Positions 1 through 7,779 of a stretch of 64,000 bases of DNA are shown piece after piece. Source of the stretch: SAR116 cluster alpha proteobacterium HIMB100 (lineage in GTDB: Bacteria; Pseudomonadota; Alphaproteobacteria; Puniceispirillales; Puniceispirillaceae). How positions within the stretch are numbered: the first letter of the stretch is position 1; each line of letters starts with the position of its first letter. Position numbers and translations under genes: made by a program. The DNA lies in the NCBI GenBank assembly GCA_000238815.2, contig AFXB01000009.1:1-64000 (forward strand), in the 5' to 3' direction. Under the pieces are notes generated by a model. It worked only from the letters and a program-made list of their open reading frames with translations, was not told the DNA's origin and did no database searches.

Positions 1-1023
1 AGTGACAGAAATGTCAGAAGCGATAAAGTCAGTCGCTGTTTCCGACAAGGTGAAGCTGAGCGCGATTGAGCTGTCATTGCTGGTATTCCCGCTAGTGACA
101 GTGGTTGAAGAGATGCTGACAGTTGGCGGTGTAGTGTCCGGGTCAGATATCGTTACCGTGGTCTGGACAGGGGATTTATTGATCCGGAAATTATCAATAA
201 CATAACCGCAATAGCCTTCATATTGTCTGTTGGTTGTATCATAAACTACAAATTTGACCTGAGCGGCGCTGTTTCCCGTCCAGGATAAGTTTGAAATTTT
301 GCCCTGAAAATTGAAGATGGAATCACCGCTGGTCTGGGCTGCCCCATTGCCCATATTATTATCAATGGTGAAGCTGACGTTATTTGATGAATCAACTGTA
401 TCGATAACTTGCAGAACCAGCCTGTCTGCCGCATTGACAAAGCCGCTGTAGACAGAGCTGTCATCACAGTAGCTGCCATAGCCATCAGCATTGGCTTCAG
501 ACCAATCAAATTCAATGTCATAATCAGTGCCGCTGTTCAGGCTGACAGACCTGTAGGGTTCTTCTTTGTTCTGGATATGAAGAACATTATTGCCAATTGG
601 CGGAGAGCTGGACGTGAAATCAACATTTGGCTGCGTGCGGATGGTTTTGTCAGACCATTCCGTTGCCCCGCCGTCGAAGGTCGCATTGGACGATACATTT
701 TCCAAAAAGGCGACCGGAAAGACCTCATTCCCCTCTGTCACACCGTCACTGATAATTGCGGCAGTCACAGTCAGGGTTTGGTTACCAGCGGCAATGGTCC
801 GATAGCCAAGCTGGCTGGCCGCGACTGTGAAATCAGTCCCCAAAGTTGCCGTGGCGCTATTAGCAGACACATAGACCTCTACCCCGCCTGAAGGCGCGGT
901 ATAGCCCAGGTCAAAGGTCACAACAGCATTATTGCCTTCAGTGACTGACGGGCTGGTCGCTGTGCCCGCAAGAGCCAGACCAGACGCAACAAGAAATAGC
1001 AGTGTGAGCGCGAAACGTATCAC
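1..1023 (-). CDS. Secreted Calx-beta / Ig-like repeat protein, 3' end beyond window
   Basis: The frame is open from a GTG at 1023-1021 to the left edge (341 codons), so the C-terminus is missing. An in-frame TAG lies just upstream and no ATG is available, which forces the GTG start; no strong ribosome site is seen. The N-terminus is a signal peptide (IRFALTLLFLVASGLALA) with cleavage likely after ALA. A Calx-beta-like segment follows (SPSVTEGNNAVVTFDLGY, then GTDFTV), then a longer beta-rich insert with two cysteines, and at the edge the start of a bacterial Ig-like module (LSFTLSETATDFIASDISVT). Such modules build extracellular adhesins or surface layers. The specific role is unknown. Confidence 0.8.
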   Translation of the reverse strand, partial: MIRFALTLLFLVASGLALAGTATSPSVTEGNNAVVTFDLGYTAPSGGVEVYVSANSATATLGTDFTVAASQLGYRTIAAGNQTLTVTAAIISDGVTEGNEVFPVAFLENVSSNATFDGGATEWSDKTIRTQPNVDFTSSSPPIGNNVLHIQNKEEPYRSVSLNSGTDYDIEFDWSEANADGYGSYCDDSSVYSGFVNAADRLVLQVIDTVDSSNNVSFTIDNNMGNGAAQTSGDSIFNFQGKISNLSWTGNSAAQVKFVVYDTTNRQYEGYCGYVIDNFRINKSPVQTTVTISDPDTTPPTVSISSTTVTSGNTSNDSSIALSFTLSETATDFIASDISVT

Positions 1024-1143
1024 AACGGTTACCCAAAAATTCTAATTTTCGATCCACTCACCACAGGGATTAAACGACATCTTCCCCGCATTTCTTAACA
1101 AAAAGGCAGAAAATGGGTTCACAAGCGAACATTTCATTCGTTT

Positions 1144-1158
1144 ATGCTACAGTAGCAT
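1144..1158. promoter_or_regulatory. 15-bp inverted repeat upstream of small ORF
   Basis: ATGCTAC-A-GTAGCAT is a perfect 7-bp inverted repeat with one central base, about 35 bp before the start at 1193. A partly overlapping direct repeat (CATGTAGTCATGTAG) follows. It could be an operator. No known regulator is recognised. Confidence 0.3.
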
Positions 1159-1192
1159 GTAGTCATGTAGCAGAGAAGTATGATGAGGAAAG

Positions 1193-1378
1193 ATGATGGC
1201 TGATATCCCTTCACATGCAGATAAACTGAAAGATCTGGCAAAGAAGAGAGCGCTGGAAGCGTTATTAGAGGACACCAAAGGCAGCGTTGAAGAAAAAGTT
1301 GCTGCCTTGCAAACGGTCCATGCAGTTGACCGGCAACGGATCAGCGCAGCGCTATCCGGGCTGATGAAAAAAGATTAG
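1193..1378 (+). CDS. Small helical hypothetical protein (61 aa)
   Basis: The ATG at 1193 (a second ATG follows directly) is preceded by GAGGAAAG at good spacing. The product is short, charged and predicted to be alpha-helical (e.g. ADKLKDLAKKRALEALLED), with no signal peptide or membrane segment. The stop overlaps the stop of the convergent DUF1330 gene by 4 bp. The family is not recognised. Confidence 0.5.
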   Translation: MMADIPSHADKLKDLAKKRALEALLEDTKGSVEEKVAALQTVHAVDRQRISAALSGLMKKD

Positions 1379-1671
1379 TCCGCTGCCTCTATAATCCGGA
1401 CTTCGCGGATCACACCCCCATCAAGAGCCGCCAAGGCTTCGGCATAGGCCGGGCTTTCATAAGCGGCGTTTGCGGCCTCAACACTGTCAAATTCAATCAA
1501 TACAGTGCGTTGCATCTGGCCGTGTTCATGCAAAGCAGACGGCATTCCGCGGGCCAGAATCCGCCCGCCACTTGCTGTCAGAGCTGGACCTGCCAAAGCG
1601 GCATAGGCCGCCAGCTTGGCGTCATCCAGAACCTCATTATAGATAGAAATCCAATAGGCTTTTTTGCTCAT
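1375..1671 (-). CDS. DUF1330 family protein
   Basis: The 98-aa product has the DUF1330 dimeric alpha/beta-barrel pattern: an N-terminal AYWISIYNEV strand, a central GGRILARG, the RTVLIEFDS strand and the AANAAYESPAY helix. The start at 1671 is chosen because GGGGGAA lies about 10 nt upstream; a TTG at 1689 would add six residues. The enzymatic function of the family is unknown. It lies 21 bp behind the ArsC/Spx-like gene and is probably co-transcribed with it. Confidence 0.85.
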   Translation of the reverse strand: MSKKAYWISIYNEVLDDAKLAAYAALAGPALTASGGRILARGMPSALHEHGQMQRTVLIEFDSVEAANAAYESPAYAEALAALDGGVIREVRIIEAAD

Positions 1672-1692
1672 CGCCGTGTTTTCCCCCAAAGG

Positions 1693-2034
1693 TCAGCCTT
1701 TTTTCAGCTCTGCCCGGATTTCAGCTGTCCAGCCAATATAACTTTTACCCTCATCGGCAACCAAAACAGGCCGTTTCATCACCGCAGGGTGGTTCGTGAT
1801 CAGCGTATAAGCTTTCTTTTCTTTTTCGTCTTCAGACAGGTTCCGCCATGTGGTGGAATTGCGGTTCAGGAGCGTATCATCCCCGTGCTTGGCCAACAGC
1901 CCAGCCAGTAAGCCAGGGTCCATGCCATCCTCGCGCACATCAATCATGGCAACCTGGTGCCCGTCAGCCTCTATATCTTTCAGGGCTTTGCGGCAGCTGT
2001 CACAATTCTTTAGTCCATACAGTGTTACATACAT
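1693..2034 (-). CDS. ArsC/Spx-family (YffB-like) reductase-fold protein
   Basis: The 113-aa thioredoxin-fold protein begins MYVTLYGLKNCDSCRKAL, so the ArsC/Spx-type motif is CDSC near residue 11. The family region around NRNSTTWRNLSEDEK and the C-terminal KRPVLV (Arg-Pro) motif also match. YffB-type members are annotated as arsenate-reductase-like glutathione-dependent thiol proteins. No arsenic genes are nearby, so an arsenate role is not implied. The start at 2034 has GAGGGG upstream, while an earlier in-frame start at 2055 lacks support. Confidence 0.85.
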   Translation of the reverse strand: MYVTLYGLKNCDSCRKALKDIEADGHQVAMIDVREDGMDPGLLAGLLAKHGDDTLLNRNSTTWRNLSEDEKEKKAYTLITNHPAVMKRPVLVADEGKSYIGWTAEIRAELKKG

Positions 2035-2225
2035 TATCAGCGTCCCCTCACCCAACGCGGGTTTTGCAGCACGACTTTCAGCCTGATAGGGATAAGAGTA
2101 TGAAAGAGTTACAGATTTAGCAAGTCTGAAGCCACTTAATCAGGGGCTACAGTCTAAAAACCCTGTATTTTCGGCTGTTTTAAGCAAAAAATAGCAGGAA
2201 TGGGAGGCATTTACAGCCACCCCAG

Positions 2226-2239
2226 CAGCTGATCAGCTG
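2226..2239. promoter_or_regulatory. 14-bp perfect palindrome
   Basis: CAGCTGATCAGCTG is fully self-complementary. It lies in the 303-bp intergenic region between the divergent ArsC-like gene and the 53-aa Cys-containing gene. It is a candidate binding site for a dimeric regulator. Confidence 0.3.
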
Positions 2240-2260
2240 ATGTTTTGGGCATCAATATTG

Positions 2261-2287
2261 TGCTTGTGTTGGCTCTTGACACAAGCA
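2261..2287. promoter_or_regulatory. 9-bp-arm inverted repeat upstream of 53-aa gene
   Basis: TGCTTGTGT (2261-2269) and ACACAAGCA (2279-2287) are perfect inverted arms separated by 9 nt, about 50 bp before the ATG at 2338. A TTGACA-like hexamer (2276-2281) overlaps the spacer and right arm. An operator or a 5' UTR hairpin are both possible. Confidence 0.4.
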
Positions 2288-2337
2288 ACGCGTTCGTTTG
2301 TCATGAAAGCTTTCCGCCACCCCCGCAGGAGAGACAG

Positions 2338-2499
2338 ATGTCAGATAAGCGCCGTATAGAACTGCTCAGCATCCTAGCGAAAGGCTGCAAGACACATCCG
2401 GCCTATCGGGCGATCCGTCCAGCAACAGGGCGATGTGAACCCTGTCAGATCATGTGGCAGGCCCGGCTTGAGCTGAATGAGATTGAGACCAAGCAGTGA
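2338..2499 (+). CDS. Small Cys-containing hypothetical protein (53 aa)
   Basis: Begins MSDKRRIELLSILAKGCKTH; the ATG at 2338 has GCAGGAGAGACAG directly upstream, a much better start than the in-frame one at 2245. Three cysteines (GCK, then CEPC) suggest metal binding or a redox role, but four ligands are not complete within one chain. It ends 30 bp before the FAD oxidoreductase start and may be its leader gene. The family is not recognised. Confidence 0.6.
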   Translation: MSDKRRIELLSILAKGCKTHPAYRAIRPATGRCEPCQIMWQARLELNEIETKQ

Positions 2500-2529
2500 G
2501 ACAATCAACCCGGATCCGTCAAAACACAG

Positions 2530-3855
2530 ATGGCTGAGTTATCTGTGTGGCAGGCAACCGCCCGCAATGAGGTGGAAGCGAACAAGACATCTGCACCCCT
2601 GAAAGGGCAGGCAGATTATGAGATTGTGGTGGTCGGCGCCGGATTTACCGGCCTGAGCACAGCTGTGCATCTGGCGGAAAAAGGGACAAGTGTATGCGTG
2701 CTGGATGCCCACGATATTGGATGGGGGGCGTCAGGACGCGCAGGCGGTCAGGTTAATCCCCTGCTGCCTGTGGCCACACCAGATGAGCTGTTTTCCCGGC
2801 TGCCGCAACCCTTTGCTGAACGATTGGCGCGGCTTTCCATCGGATCTGCTGATTTTTTGTTTGGGCTGATCAGCCGCCATCAGATCAGATGTGAGGCCAG
2901 GCAGACAGGATGGCTGCGGGCCCATCATGGCCGTAAGGCCAGATATCAGGCTGAACAATCTGCTCAAAAATGGGCCGCATTTGGGGCTGAGATGCGTATC
3001 ATCGACGCAGAAACAACTGCGGCTTTGACCGGCACAACCACATACAGATCCGCAAGTTTAACGCCGTCTGGCGGGTTGGTTCATCCGCTGATGCTGGCGA
3101 TTGGCATGGCACAGGCCGCAAAAGGTTTAGGGGCACATATTTTCAGCTTCAGCCCGGTAAGACGCCTACAGCAAAAGGGGACAGGCTGGCAGGTGCATAC
3201 CAAAGATGGCAAGGTGAATTGCCGGGCCGTGATTTTTGCCACTAATGGGTATTCGGGCCTGTTTGATGAAGGAAATTGCAGTCTGCAAGGCCAGCTGAAA
3301 GCCAGTATTTTGCCCGCCGGGCCAATTCAGATCGCAACAGACCCCCTTGAAGACGAGCTAGCAAACAGCCTGTTACCAAACGGCCATTCCATTTCAGATT
3401 CGCGCCGGATGATTATGTATGCACGGCGTGAGCCAGATAACCGGTTTATCTTTGGCGGTATTGGCAGATACGGCCTGAATGGACACATATCTGGTTATGA
3501 CTGGCTGATCAAAGATGTGAGGCGTATTTTTCCGCAACTGCGCCATCAGGACTGGCCCTATAGGTGGTCAGGCCAGATTGCGCTGACCGATACACATCTG
3601 CCTCAGCTCATCGAACTGGCGCCTGGTGTGGTTGCTGGCTTAGGGTATAATGGGCGCGGTGTGGCCATGGCCCATGTGATGGGCAGTATCCTGGCTGATT
3701 ATGTGCAAGGGGCTGCCTCGGACAGCTTGCCTCTCCCGCTGCTGCCTGCCTGCCGGATGCCGTTCCGGCTGAGTAAACAATTCGGGATGGGCCCGTTTAT
3801 CTCTGTTGCCAGAGCCCTGGACTGGCTGGAGAGCCGCGGCCAGACCAGCACTTAA
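2530..3855 (+). CDS. FAD-dependent amine/amino-acid oxidoreductase (DAO family, PuuB/OrdL-like)
   Basis: The 441-aa protein has an N-terminal Rossmann motif (VVVGAGFTGLSTAVHLAEKG, about residues 33-52), the family signature GASGRAGGQVNP (about 66-77), and a C-terminal FAD-contact region LGYNGRGVAMAHVMG. This is the pattern of gamma-glutamylputrescine oxidase and related DAO-family enzymes that oxidise a C-N bond and release an aldehyde or imine. The substrate cannot be told; no polyamine or proline genes are adjacent. The ribosome site before 2530 is weak, which could mean coupling to the upstream 53-aa gene. Confidence 0.85.
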   Translation: MAELSVWQATARNEVEANKTSAPLKGQADYEIVVVGAGFTGLSTAVHLAEKGTSVCVLDAHDIGWGASGRAGGQVNPLLPVATPDELFSRLPQPFAERLARLSIGSADFLFGLISRHQIRCEARQTGWLRAHHGRKARYQAEQSAQKWAAFGAEMRIIDAETTAALTGTTTYRSASLTPSGGLVHPLMLAIGMAQAAKGLGAHIFSFSPVRRLQQKGTGWQVHTKDGKVNCRAVIFATNGYSGLFDEGNCSLQGQLKASILPAGPIQIATDPLEDELANSLLPNGHSISDSRRMIMYARREPDNRFIFGGIGRYGLNGHISGYDWLIKDVRRIFPQLRHQDWPYRWSGQIALTDTHLPQLIELAPGVVAGLGYNGRGVAMAHVMGSILADYVQGAASDSLPLPLLPACRMPFRLSKQFGMGPFISVARALDWLESRGQTST

Positions 3856-3864
3856 AAACAAGTG

Positions 3865-4560
3865 TTATTTTATGAATGTTGGCGCGTCATTGATGTTTTT
3901 CACCTCAATGACATAGCTTTGCTGAGCCGTCAGCTTGCCGCTGTCTGAAACCTCAACCACCACTTCATGCATGCCGACATCTTCGTTTGACGGTGTGCCT
4001 GTCAGACGTCCTGCAGAAGATAAATTCAGCCAGCCCGGCAGGCTGAGCCCTGAAAAGCGCAGCTGGTCGCCATGTGCGATATCAATATCAGCATATTCAA
4101 GCTGTACCTCATATGGTTTATCCTGAGTCGCATGGCCCAGCGCACCAGTCACAACAGATGGCGCATCATTGGTGTTTTCAACAATAATGGTCAGGTTAAG
4201 TTCATCAGACTGGCCCGCAAAATCGGTGACTTTCAGCAGCAGATCATGTGCGCCCACATCATCATTATCTGGGGTTCCTTCCAGCAGACCATCACGAGAC
4301 AGATACAGCCAGCTTGGCATACGGATGGCTGTAAAATTCAGCTTGTCACCATATTGCAGATCAACATCTCTGACATTGAGCTGCAGGCTGAACATCGCAT
4401 CTTCAGTGGCGGTCAGGCGCCCTGCTGACTGCGTTCCTGTCTGTGAAGACGATGCAGATACAGCCAGCCGGTCAACAAAGCTGGTCATCTGATCCAATGG
4501 CGCACAGGATGTCAGGACAAGTAACCCCCCTAACACATGGAACATTTTCAACGCACGCAT
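3865..4560 (-). CDS. Lipoprotein with two cadherin-like (CADG / putative Ig) modules
   Basis: From the ATG at 4560 the product starts MRALKMFHVLGGLLVLTSC, a lipoprotein signal with Cys at the LTSC lipobox. After a short linker two similar modules of about 90 residues follow, each with the pattern GDxLxFxxxxxPxWLxLSxxGxLxGTPxxxDVGxH and ending in NDAP. These are dystroglycan-type cadherin-like repeats, usually calcium-dependent beta-sandwiches on the cell surface or in the periplasm. At 231 aa the protein is far shorter than most CADG proteins. It is convergent with the oxidoreductase gene, 9 bp apart. Function unknown; a surface or sugar-binding role is inference. Confidence 0.8.
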   Translation of the reverse strand: MRALKMFHVLGGLLVLTSCAPLDQMTSFVDRLAVSASSSQTGTQSAGRLTATEDAMFSLQLNVRDVDLQYGDKLNFTAIRMPSWLYLSRDGLLEGTPDNDDVGAHDLLLKVTDFAGQSDELNLTIIVENTNDAPSVVTGALGHATQDKPYEVQLEYADIDIAHGDQLRFSGLSLPGWLNLSSAGRLTGTPSNEDVGMHEVVVEVSDSGKLTAQQSYVIEVKNINDAPTFIK

Positions 4561-4821
4561 CACGCCCTGATCATCACCAACACATACCCGCTTATACCCA
4601 GCCTGTCGCACAGCCTCGTATGAAGAGATTACTGGCTTTTCATCAAAAAGGCCACCTGTATCTTACTCCAAATCATGACGTGAAAGCCAGCCTGTTGATT
4701 CAGCTATTTACGGCCTATCTTATGTGTTTCAGATTGACCTGCACCGCTGTGGTGCGGCAGGTTCGGATGATGAAGGCGCCGGTTCTTTTGCAGAACAACA
4801 GGCTTTGAATTAGGGTAAGTT

Positions 4822-5724
4822 ATGTTTGAAATCCTGGTTAATGATATTCTGCCTGTATTCTCTGTTCTGGTTCTGGGCTTTTTGCTGGGAAAACAAAAAG
4901 TGGTGTCAGGAGACGAGGCATCCACCCTCAACCGGATTGCTTTTCTGGTCCTGCAGCCCCCGCTGATTTTTTTGCTGTTGTCTCAGGTTGATCTGGCCTC
5001 ATTTTATTATCTGGCGATCCTGACCTATGGGGCGGGGCAAGCGGTTATTTTTCTGGCCTCATTCACGCTATGCCGTTATGTGCTGAAACATGATGTGCTG
5101 GAGTCCTGGCTGTTGGCCATGGCCACAATTTTTGTCAACTCGCTGCTCTATATCTGGCCCATTTCGACACTTATCTATGGCGAGACAGGCAATGTGCCCA
5201 TAGTTGCGATTTTAACTTGGGATGCGGCGATCATCTTTGCCTTTTTTGTGATTTCAACAGACCTGCTGGTGCATAAATCTGCCTCTATGGCTATGTCTGT
5301 CAAGCGGCTGGCCAAAAATCCGGTCCTGCTGACCATTATGTGCGCAATCCTCTTCAATCTTTCAGGCCTGCAGCTGATAGCCCCGGTGCAGACTGCCCTG
5401 GAATTCTTAAGCGCTGGAACCGCCGCAATCACCTTGTTTGCCTTAGGAGTCATTTTATCCGCAACCAGCCTTATGCCTTCAAAAACGGTAACCTTGTTAT
5501 CTGCTGCAAAGCTGTTTGGCTTGCCTGTGCTGGTCGCAGGCCTGTTGGGGGTCGGCGACTGGCCTTTACAGTGGGACCAGCTGTTAACCCTGAACGCGGC
5601 CGGGCCGTCCGGGGCAATGGCCTTTGCAATCGCCATGCTGTATGGGGTGAACACCGCACGAATTGCGCCAGTCATTATCTGGACATCGGTCTTATCTTTA
5701 TTCACGCTGGCCTGGCTGGCCTGA
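4822..5724 (+). CDS. AEC (auxin efflux carrier) family transporter
   Basis: A 300-aa polytopic inner-membrane protein with about ten hydrophobic segments. The N-terminus (DILPVFSVLVLGFLLGK, then LNRIAFLVLQPPLIF) and the C-terminal AAGPSGAMAFAIAMLYGV are typical of AEC carriers such as malonate or malate permeases. The start has AGGGTAAG about 6 nt upstream. It is followed by the 2-hydroxyacid dehydrogenase on the same strand, so an organic acid substrate is plausible but not shown. Confidence 0.88.
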   Translation: MFEILVNDILPVFSVLVLGFLLGKQKVVSGDEASTLNRIAFLVLQPPLIFLLLSQVDLASFYYLAILTYGAGQAVIFLASFTLCRYVLKHDVLESWLLAMATIFVNSLLYIWPISTLIYGETGNVPIVAILTWDAAIIFAFFVISTDLLVHKSASMAMSVKRLAKNPVLLTIMCAILFNLSGLQLIAPVQTALEFLSAGTAAITLFALGVILSATSLMPSKTVTLLSAAKLFGLPVLVAGLLGVGDWPLQWDQLLTLNAAGPSGAMAFAIAMLYGVNTARIAPVIIWTSVLSLFTLAWLA

Positions 5725-5815
5725 GGTCCGCTTTAAAAGGACGAGCAGTATATGAGCATATTTTGCTGTTGAGCTTGCCCAGAGTGAGGCTATAACCAGT
5801 AAGAGATTACCATAT

Positions 5816-5850
5816 GAATGCGCGATCTGAATGTGCGATCTGAATGCGCG
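5816..5850. repeat. 13-bp tandem repeat, 2.7 copies
   Basis: The unit GAATGCGCGATCT occurs at 5816-5828, with one change (T for C) at 5829-5841, and as a partial copy GAATGCGCG at 5842-5850. It ends 11 bp before the dehydrogenase ATG, so copy-number change would alter the ribosome-binding region. Confidence 0.7.
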
Positions 5851-5861
5851 GGGGATAAGCC

Positions 5862-6830
5862 ATGGCAGAATTAACAATTGTTCACCTTGACAGAGGCTCT
5901 ATCGGCCCGGATGTTGATTTGCGCAAACCTGGCTGTGCGCATCACTGGATCAGTTATGATGTCACACCAAAAGATGAGGTTATCCCCCGCCTTGCCTCTG
6001 CTGATGTGGCGATTGTGAATAAGATTGAGCTTGATCAGGCCACCCTTGATCAGCTGCCTCGTTTAAAAATGATTGCCATTTCCGCGACCGGGTTTGACAA
6101 GATTGATATTGAAACCTGCCGCAAAAAAGGCATCGTTGTTTCAAATATACGTGGCTATGCCAAACATAGCGTGCCCGAACATGCATTTGCATTGATGTTA
6201 GCGCTCAGGCGGGGGCTGAAAGGCTATACTTCAGATCTGCAGCAGGGGCTGTGGCAGGCAGGTCCGCAATTTTGTCTGTTCACCCAACCTGTGGCTGATC
6301 TGTATGGGGCCACTTTAGGGGTGATCGGCAGTGGTGTGATTGGCAGCCATGTTGCCCGTATCGCTGAAGCTTTCGGCATGACGGTGCTGAAGGCAGGCCG
6401 CAAGGGGGCTGCGGGCCTGCCTGAGGGCTATACAGCGTTTGATGAGGTGATTTGCCGATCTGATGTGATCTCGTTGCATTGCCCGCTGACACCAGAGACA
6501 CATCACCTGATCGCAGCAGCTGAGCTAAAGCAGATGAAGCAAACCGCCCTTATCCTGAATACGTCACGTGGCGGGCTGATCAATGAAACAGATTTAATTG
6601 ACGCCTTAAAAACCAACCAGATTGCCGGTGCAGGTATTGATGTGGTCAGCAGCGAGCCGCCACCGGCAGATCATATTTTCTTCGCCCATCTGGATTTGCC
6701 CAATTTCATCTTAACCCCACATACGGGCTGGGCCTCAAATGAGGCTATGCAGGTATTATGGGAACAGCTGATCAGCCATATCGACCAGTTCGCGGCCGGC
6801 AGCCCGACAAATAATCTATGTGCTGAGTAA
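5862..6830 (+). CDS. D-2-hydroxyacid dehydrogenase (glycerate dehydrogenase-like)
   Basis: The 322-aa NAD(P)-dependent enzyme has the nucleotide motif GVIGSGVIGSHVAR (about 153-166). The catalytic triad of the family is visible: Arg236 in NTSRGG, Glu265 in SSEPP and His287 in LTPHTGW. The subgroup resembles glycerate/hydroxypyruvate reductases, which interconvert hydroxypyruvate and D-glycerate. The N-terminal region is a full substrate domain, so the length is normal. GGGGGATAAG precedes the ATG. The exact substrate cannot be set from sequence. Confidence 0.9.
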   Translation: MAELTIVHLDRGSIGPDVDLRKPGCAHHWISYDVTPKDEVIPRLASADVAIVNKIELDQATLDQLPRLKMIAISATGFDKIDIETCRKKGIVVSNIRGYAKHSVPEHAFALMLALRRGLKGYTSDLQQGLWQAGPQFCLFTQPVADLYGATLGVIGSGVIGSHVARIAEAFGMTVLKAGRKGAAGLPEGYTAFDEVICRSDVISLHCPLTPETHHLIAAAELKQMKQTALILNTSRGGLINETDLIDALKTNQIAGAGIDVVSSEPPPADHIFFAHLDLPNFILTPHTGWASNEAMQVLWEQLISHIDQFAAGSPTNNLCAE

Positions 6831-6833
6831 GAA

Positions 6834-6938
6834 ATGCGGCAAAAATTTAACGCAGAAGACAAACGAATCCTGCGGCAGTTCACCATCAGCATCGGGCTGG
6901 CGATTGTGGCCGTGATTGTGGTTATCTGGCTTGTCTGA
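6834..6938 (+). CDS. 34-aa single-span membrane microprotein
   Basis: ATG at 6834, 3 nt after the dehydrogenase stop, encodes a basic N-terminus (MRQKFNAEDKRILRQF) followed by one hydrophobic helix (ISIGLAIVAVIVVIWLV) that runs to the stop. The positive-inside layout suits a type II membrane peptide. The ribosome site would lie inside the dehydrogenase gene, so expression by translational coupling is likely. No homologue is recognised. Confidence 0.45.
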   Translation: MRQKFNAEDKRILRQFTISIGLAIVAVIVVIWLV

Positions 6939-6941
6939 GGG

Positions 6942-7211
6942 CTATTTCACCCAAGTGGAATAGCGTTTGCGCTGGCCTTCAATATCTGTGCGCATAAATT
7001 CCGAAAAAACCGTCGCCAGGCCATTATAGGCCGCCCGGTTCTGTTTCAGTACCGCATCCAGCGGAATCACCACATCGCCATCTTTGCGCAGATAGGGCTT
7101 TTCGTAATTCGGGAAGCTTTCAACCAGCTTATAAAGGGCTTTCAGAAGCTCTTTTTCCTGTTCTGCATTTTCAGCAGCGGTGCGCTTTTTTTCCTGATAA
7201 TATTCAGACAT
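6942..7211 (-). CDS. Conserved hypothetical protein (89 aa)
   Basis: The start at 7211 is set by CCGGAGGCAGAA before the ATG. The product begins MSEYYQEKKRTAAENAEQ, is mostly helical and charged, and has no membrane segment. The same frame stays open to an ATG at 7388 and reads plausibly (e.g. RLRFNPGKAGGGLASL), so a longer 148-aa form is possible although it lacks a good ribosome site. The gene lies downstream of tRNA-Val and its terminator. Function not recognised. Confidence 0.6.
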   Translation of the reverse strand: MSEYYQEKKRTAAENAEQEKELLKALYKLVESFPNYEKPYLRKDGDVVIPLDAVLKQNRAAYNGLATVFSEFMRTDIEGQRKRYSTWVK

Positions 7212-7416
7212 TTCTGCCTCCGGTTCGGGGTTGCTGTTAAAGAATAACGGCATGATTTCACAGTTTGTCAGTGACGCCAGCCCGCCGCCCGCCTTGCCGG
7301 GATTGAAGCGCAAACGAATGGAATTTTCGCTTTTGAATTTTTCTAATGTTACAGAATTTTCGGCCCTTACATTATTCTGGGTCGGCATCAGAAACCTGTT
7401 AAAGCCATTATTAAAC

Positions 7417-7440
7417 GCAAAACGGCGCCAGAAGGCGCCG
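7417..7440 (-). terminator. Rho-independent terminator of tRNA-Val
   Basis: On the minus strand CGGCGCC-TTCT-GGCGCCG is followed by TTTTGCGTTT. It starts 17 nt after the tRNA 3' end and would end the tRNA transcript. Confidence 0.8.
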
Positions 7441-7457
7441 CATGCATCGAGTTCAAA

Positions 7458-7532
7458 TGGTGGAGCGTACTGGGATTGAACCAGTGACCCCCACGATGTC
7501 AACGTGGTGCTCTCCCGCTGAGCTAACGCTCC
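7458..7532 (-). tRNA. tRNA-Val (anticodon GAC)
   Basis: The minus strand folds as a full cloverleaf. The acceptor arms are GGAGCGT and ACGCTCC with discriminator A and an encoded CCA. The D-arm begins AGCTCAGCGGGAGAGC, the anticodon arm is CCACGTTGACATCGTGG with GAC, and the T-arm contains GGTTCAATCC. GAC reads valine codons GUC and GUU. Confidence 0.97.
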
Positions 7533-7543
7533 TTATCCATCTG

Positions 7544-7574
7544 AATATAACCACGCTGCCGGGCGGACCGACAA
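7544..7574 (-). promoter_or_regulatory. Likely sigma-70 promoter of tRNA-Val
   Basis: On the minus strand TTGTCG (7574-7569) and TTATAT (7550-7545) are 18 nt apart; the -10 box ends 12 nt before the tRNA 5' end. The TTGTCG hexamer fits alphaproteobacterial -35 elements. Confidence 0.45.
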
Positions 7575-7779
7575 GCCTGTCTTGGGCAAAGATGTAGTTA
7601 AGTTTGCAGATCAAGTCAAGCAGAAGACCGCCCCTTCTGGCTGAAGCACGCGTGGCTGCTGTCGGCACCTGAAAAGAGGAAGACAGCTGTATCGCTCACC
7701 CATAGCTGTAAGCCGGACAGAGATAAGTTTCGGCAGTAAATTTTTGGCAGCGTGCAGAAAGTCAGATAAGCTGTTCAGT

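Noticed and set aside
409-891. 160-codon plus-strand ORF
   Set aside because: Antisense to the left-edge secreted protein, whose frame has a signal peptide and domain motifs.
3856-3885. Weak hairpin between the oxidoreductase and the lipoprotein
   Set aside because: The stem is only about five pairs and overlaps coding sequence, so a terminator is not supported.
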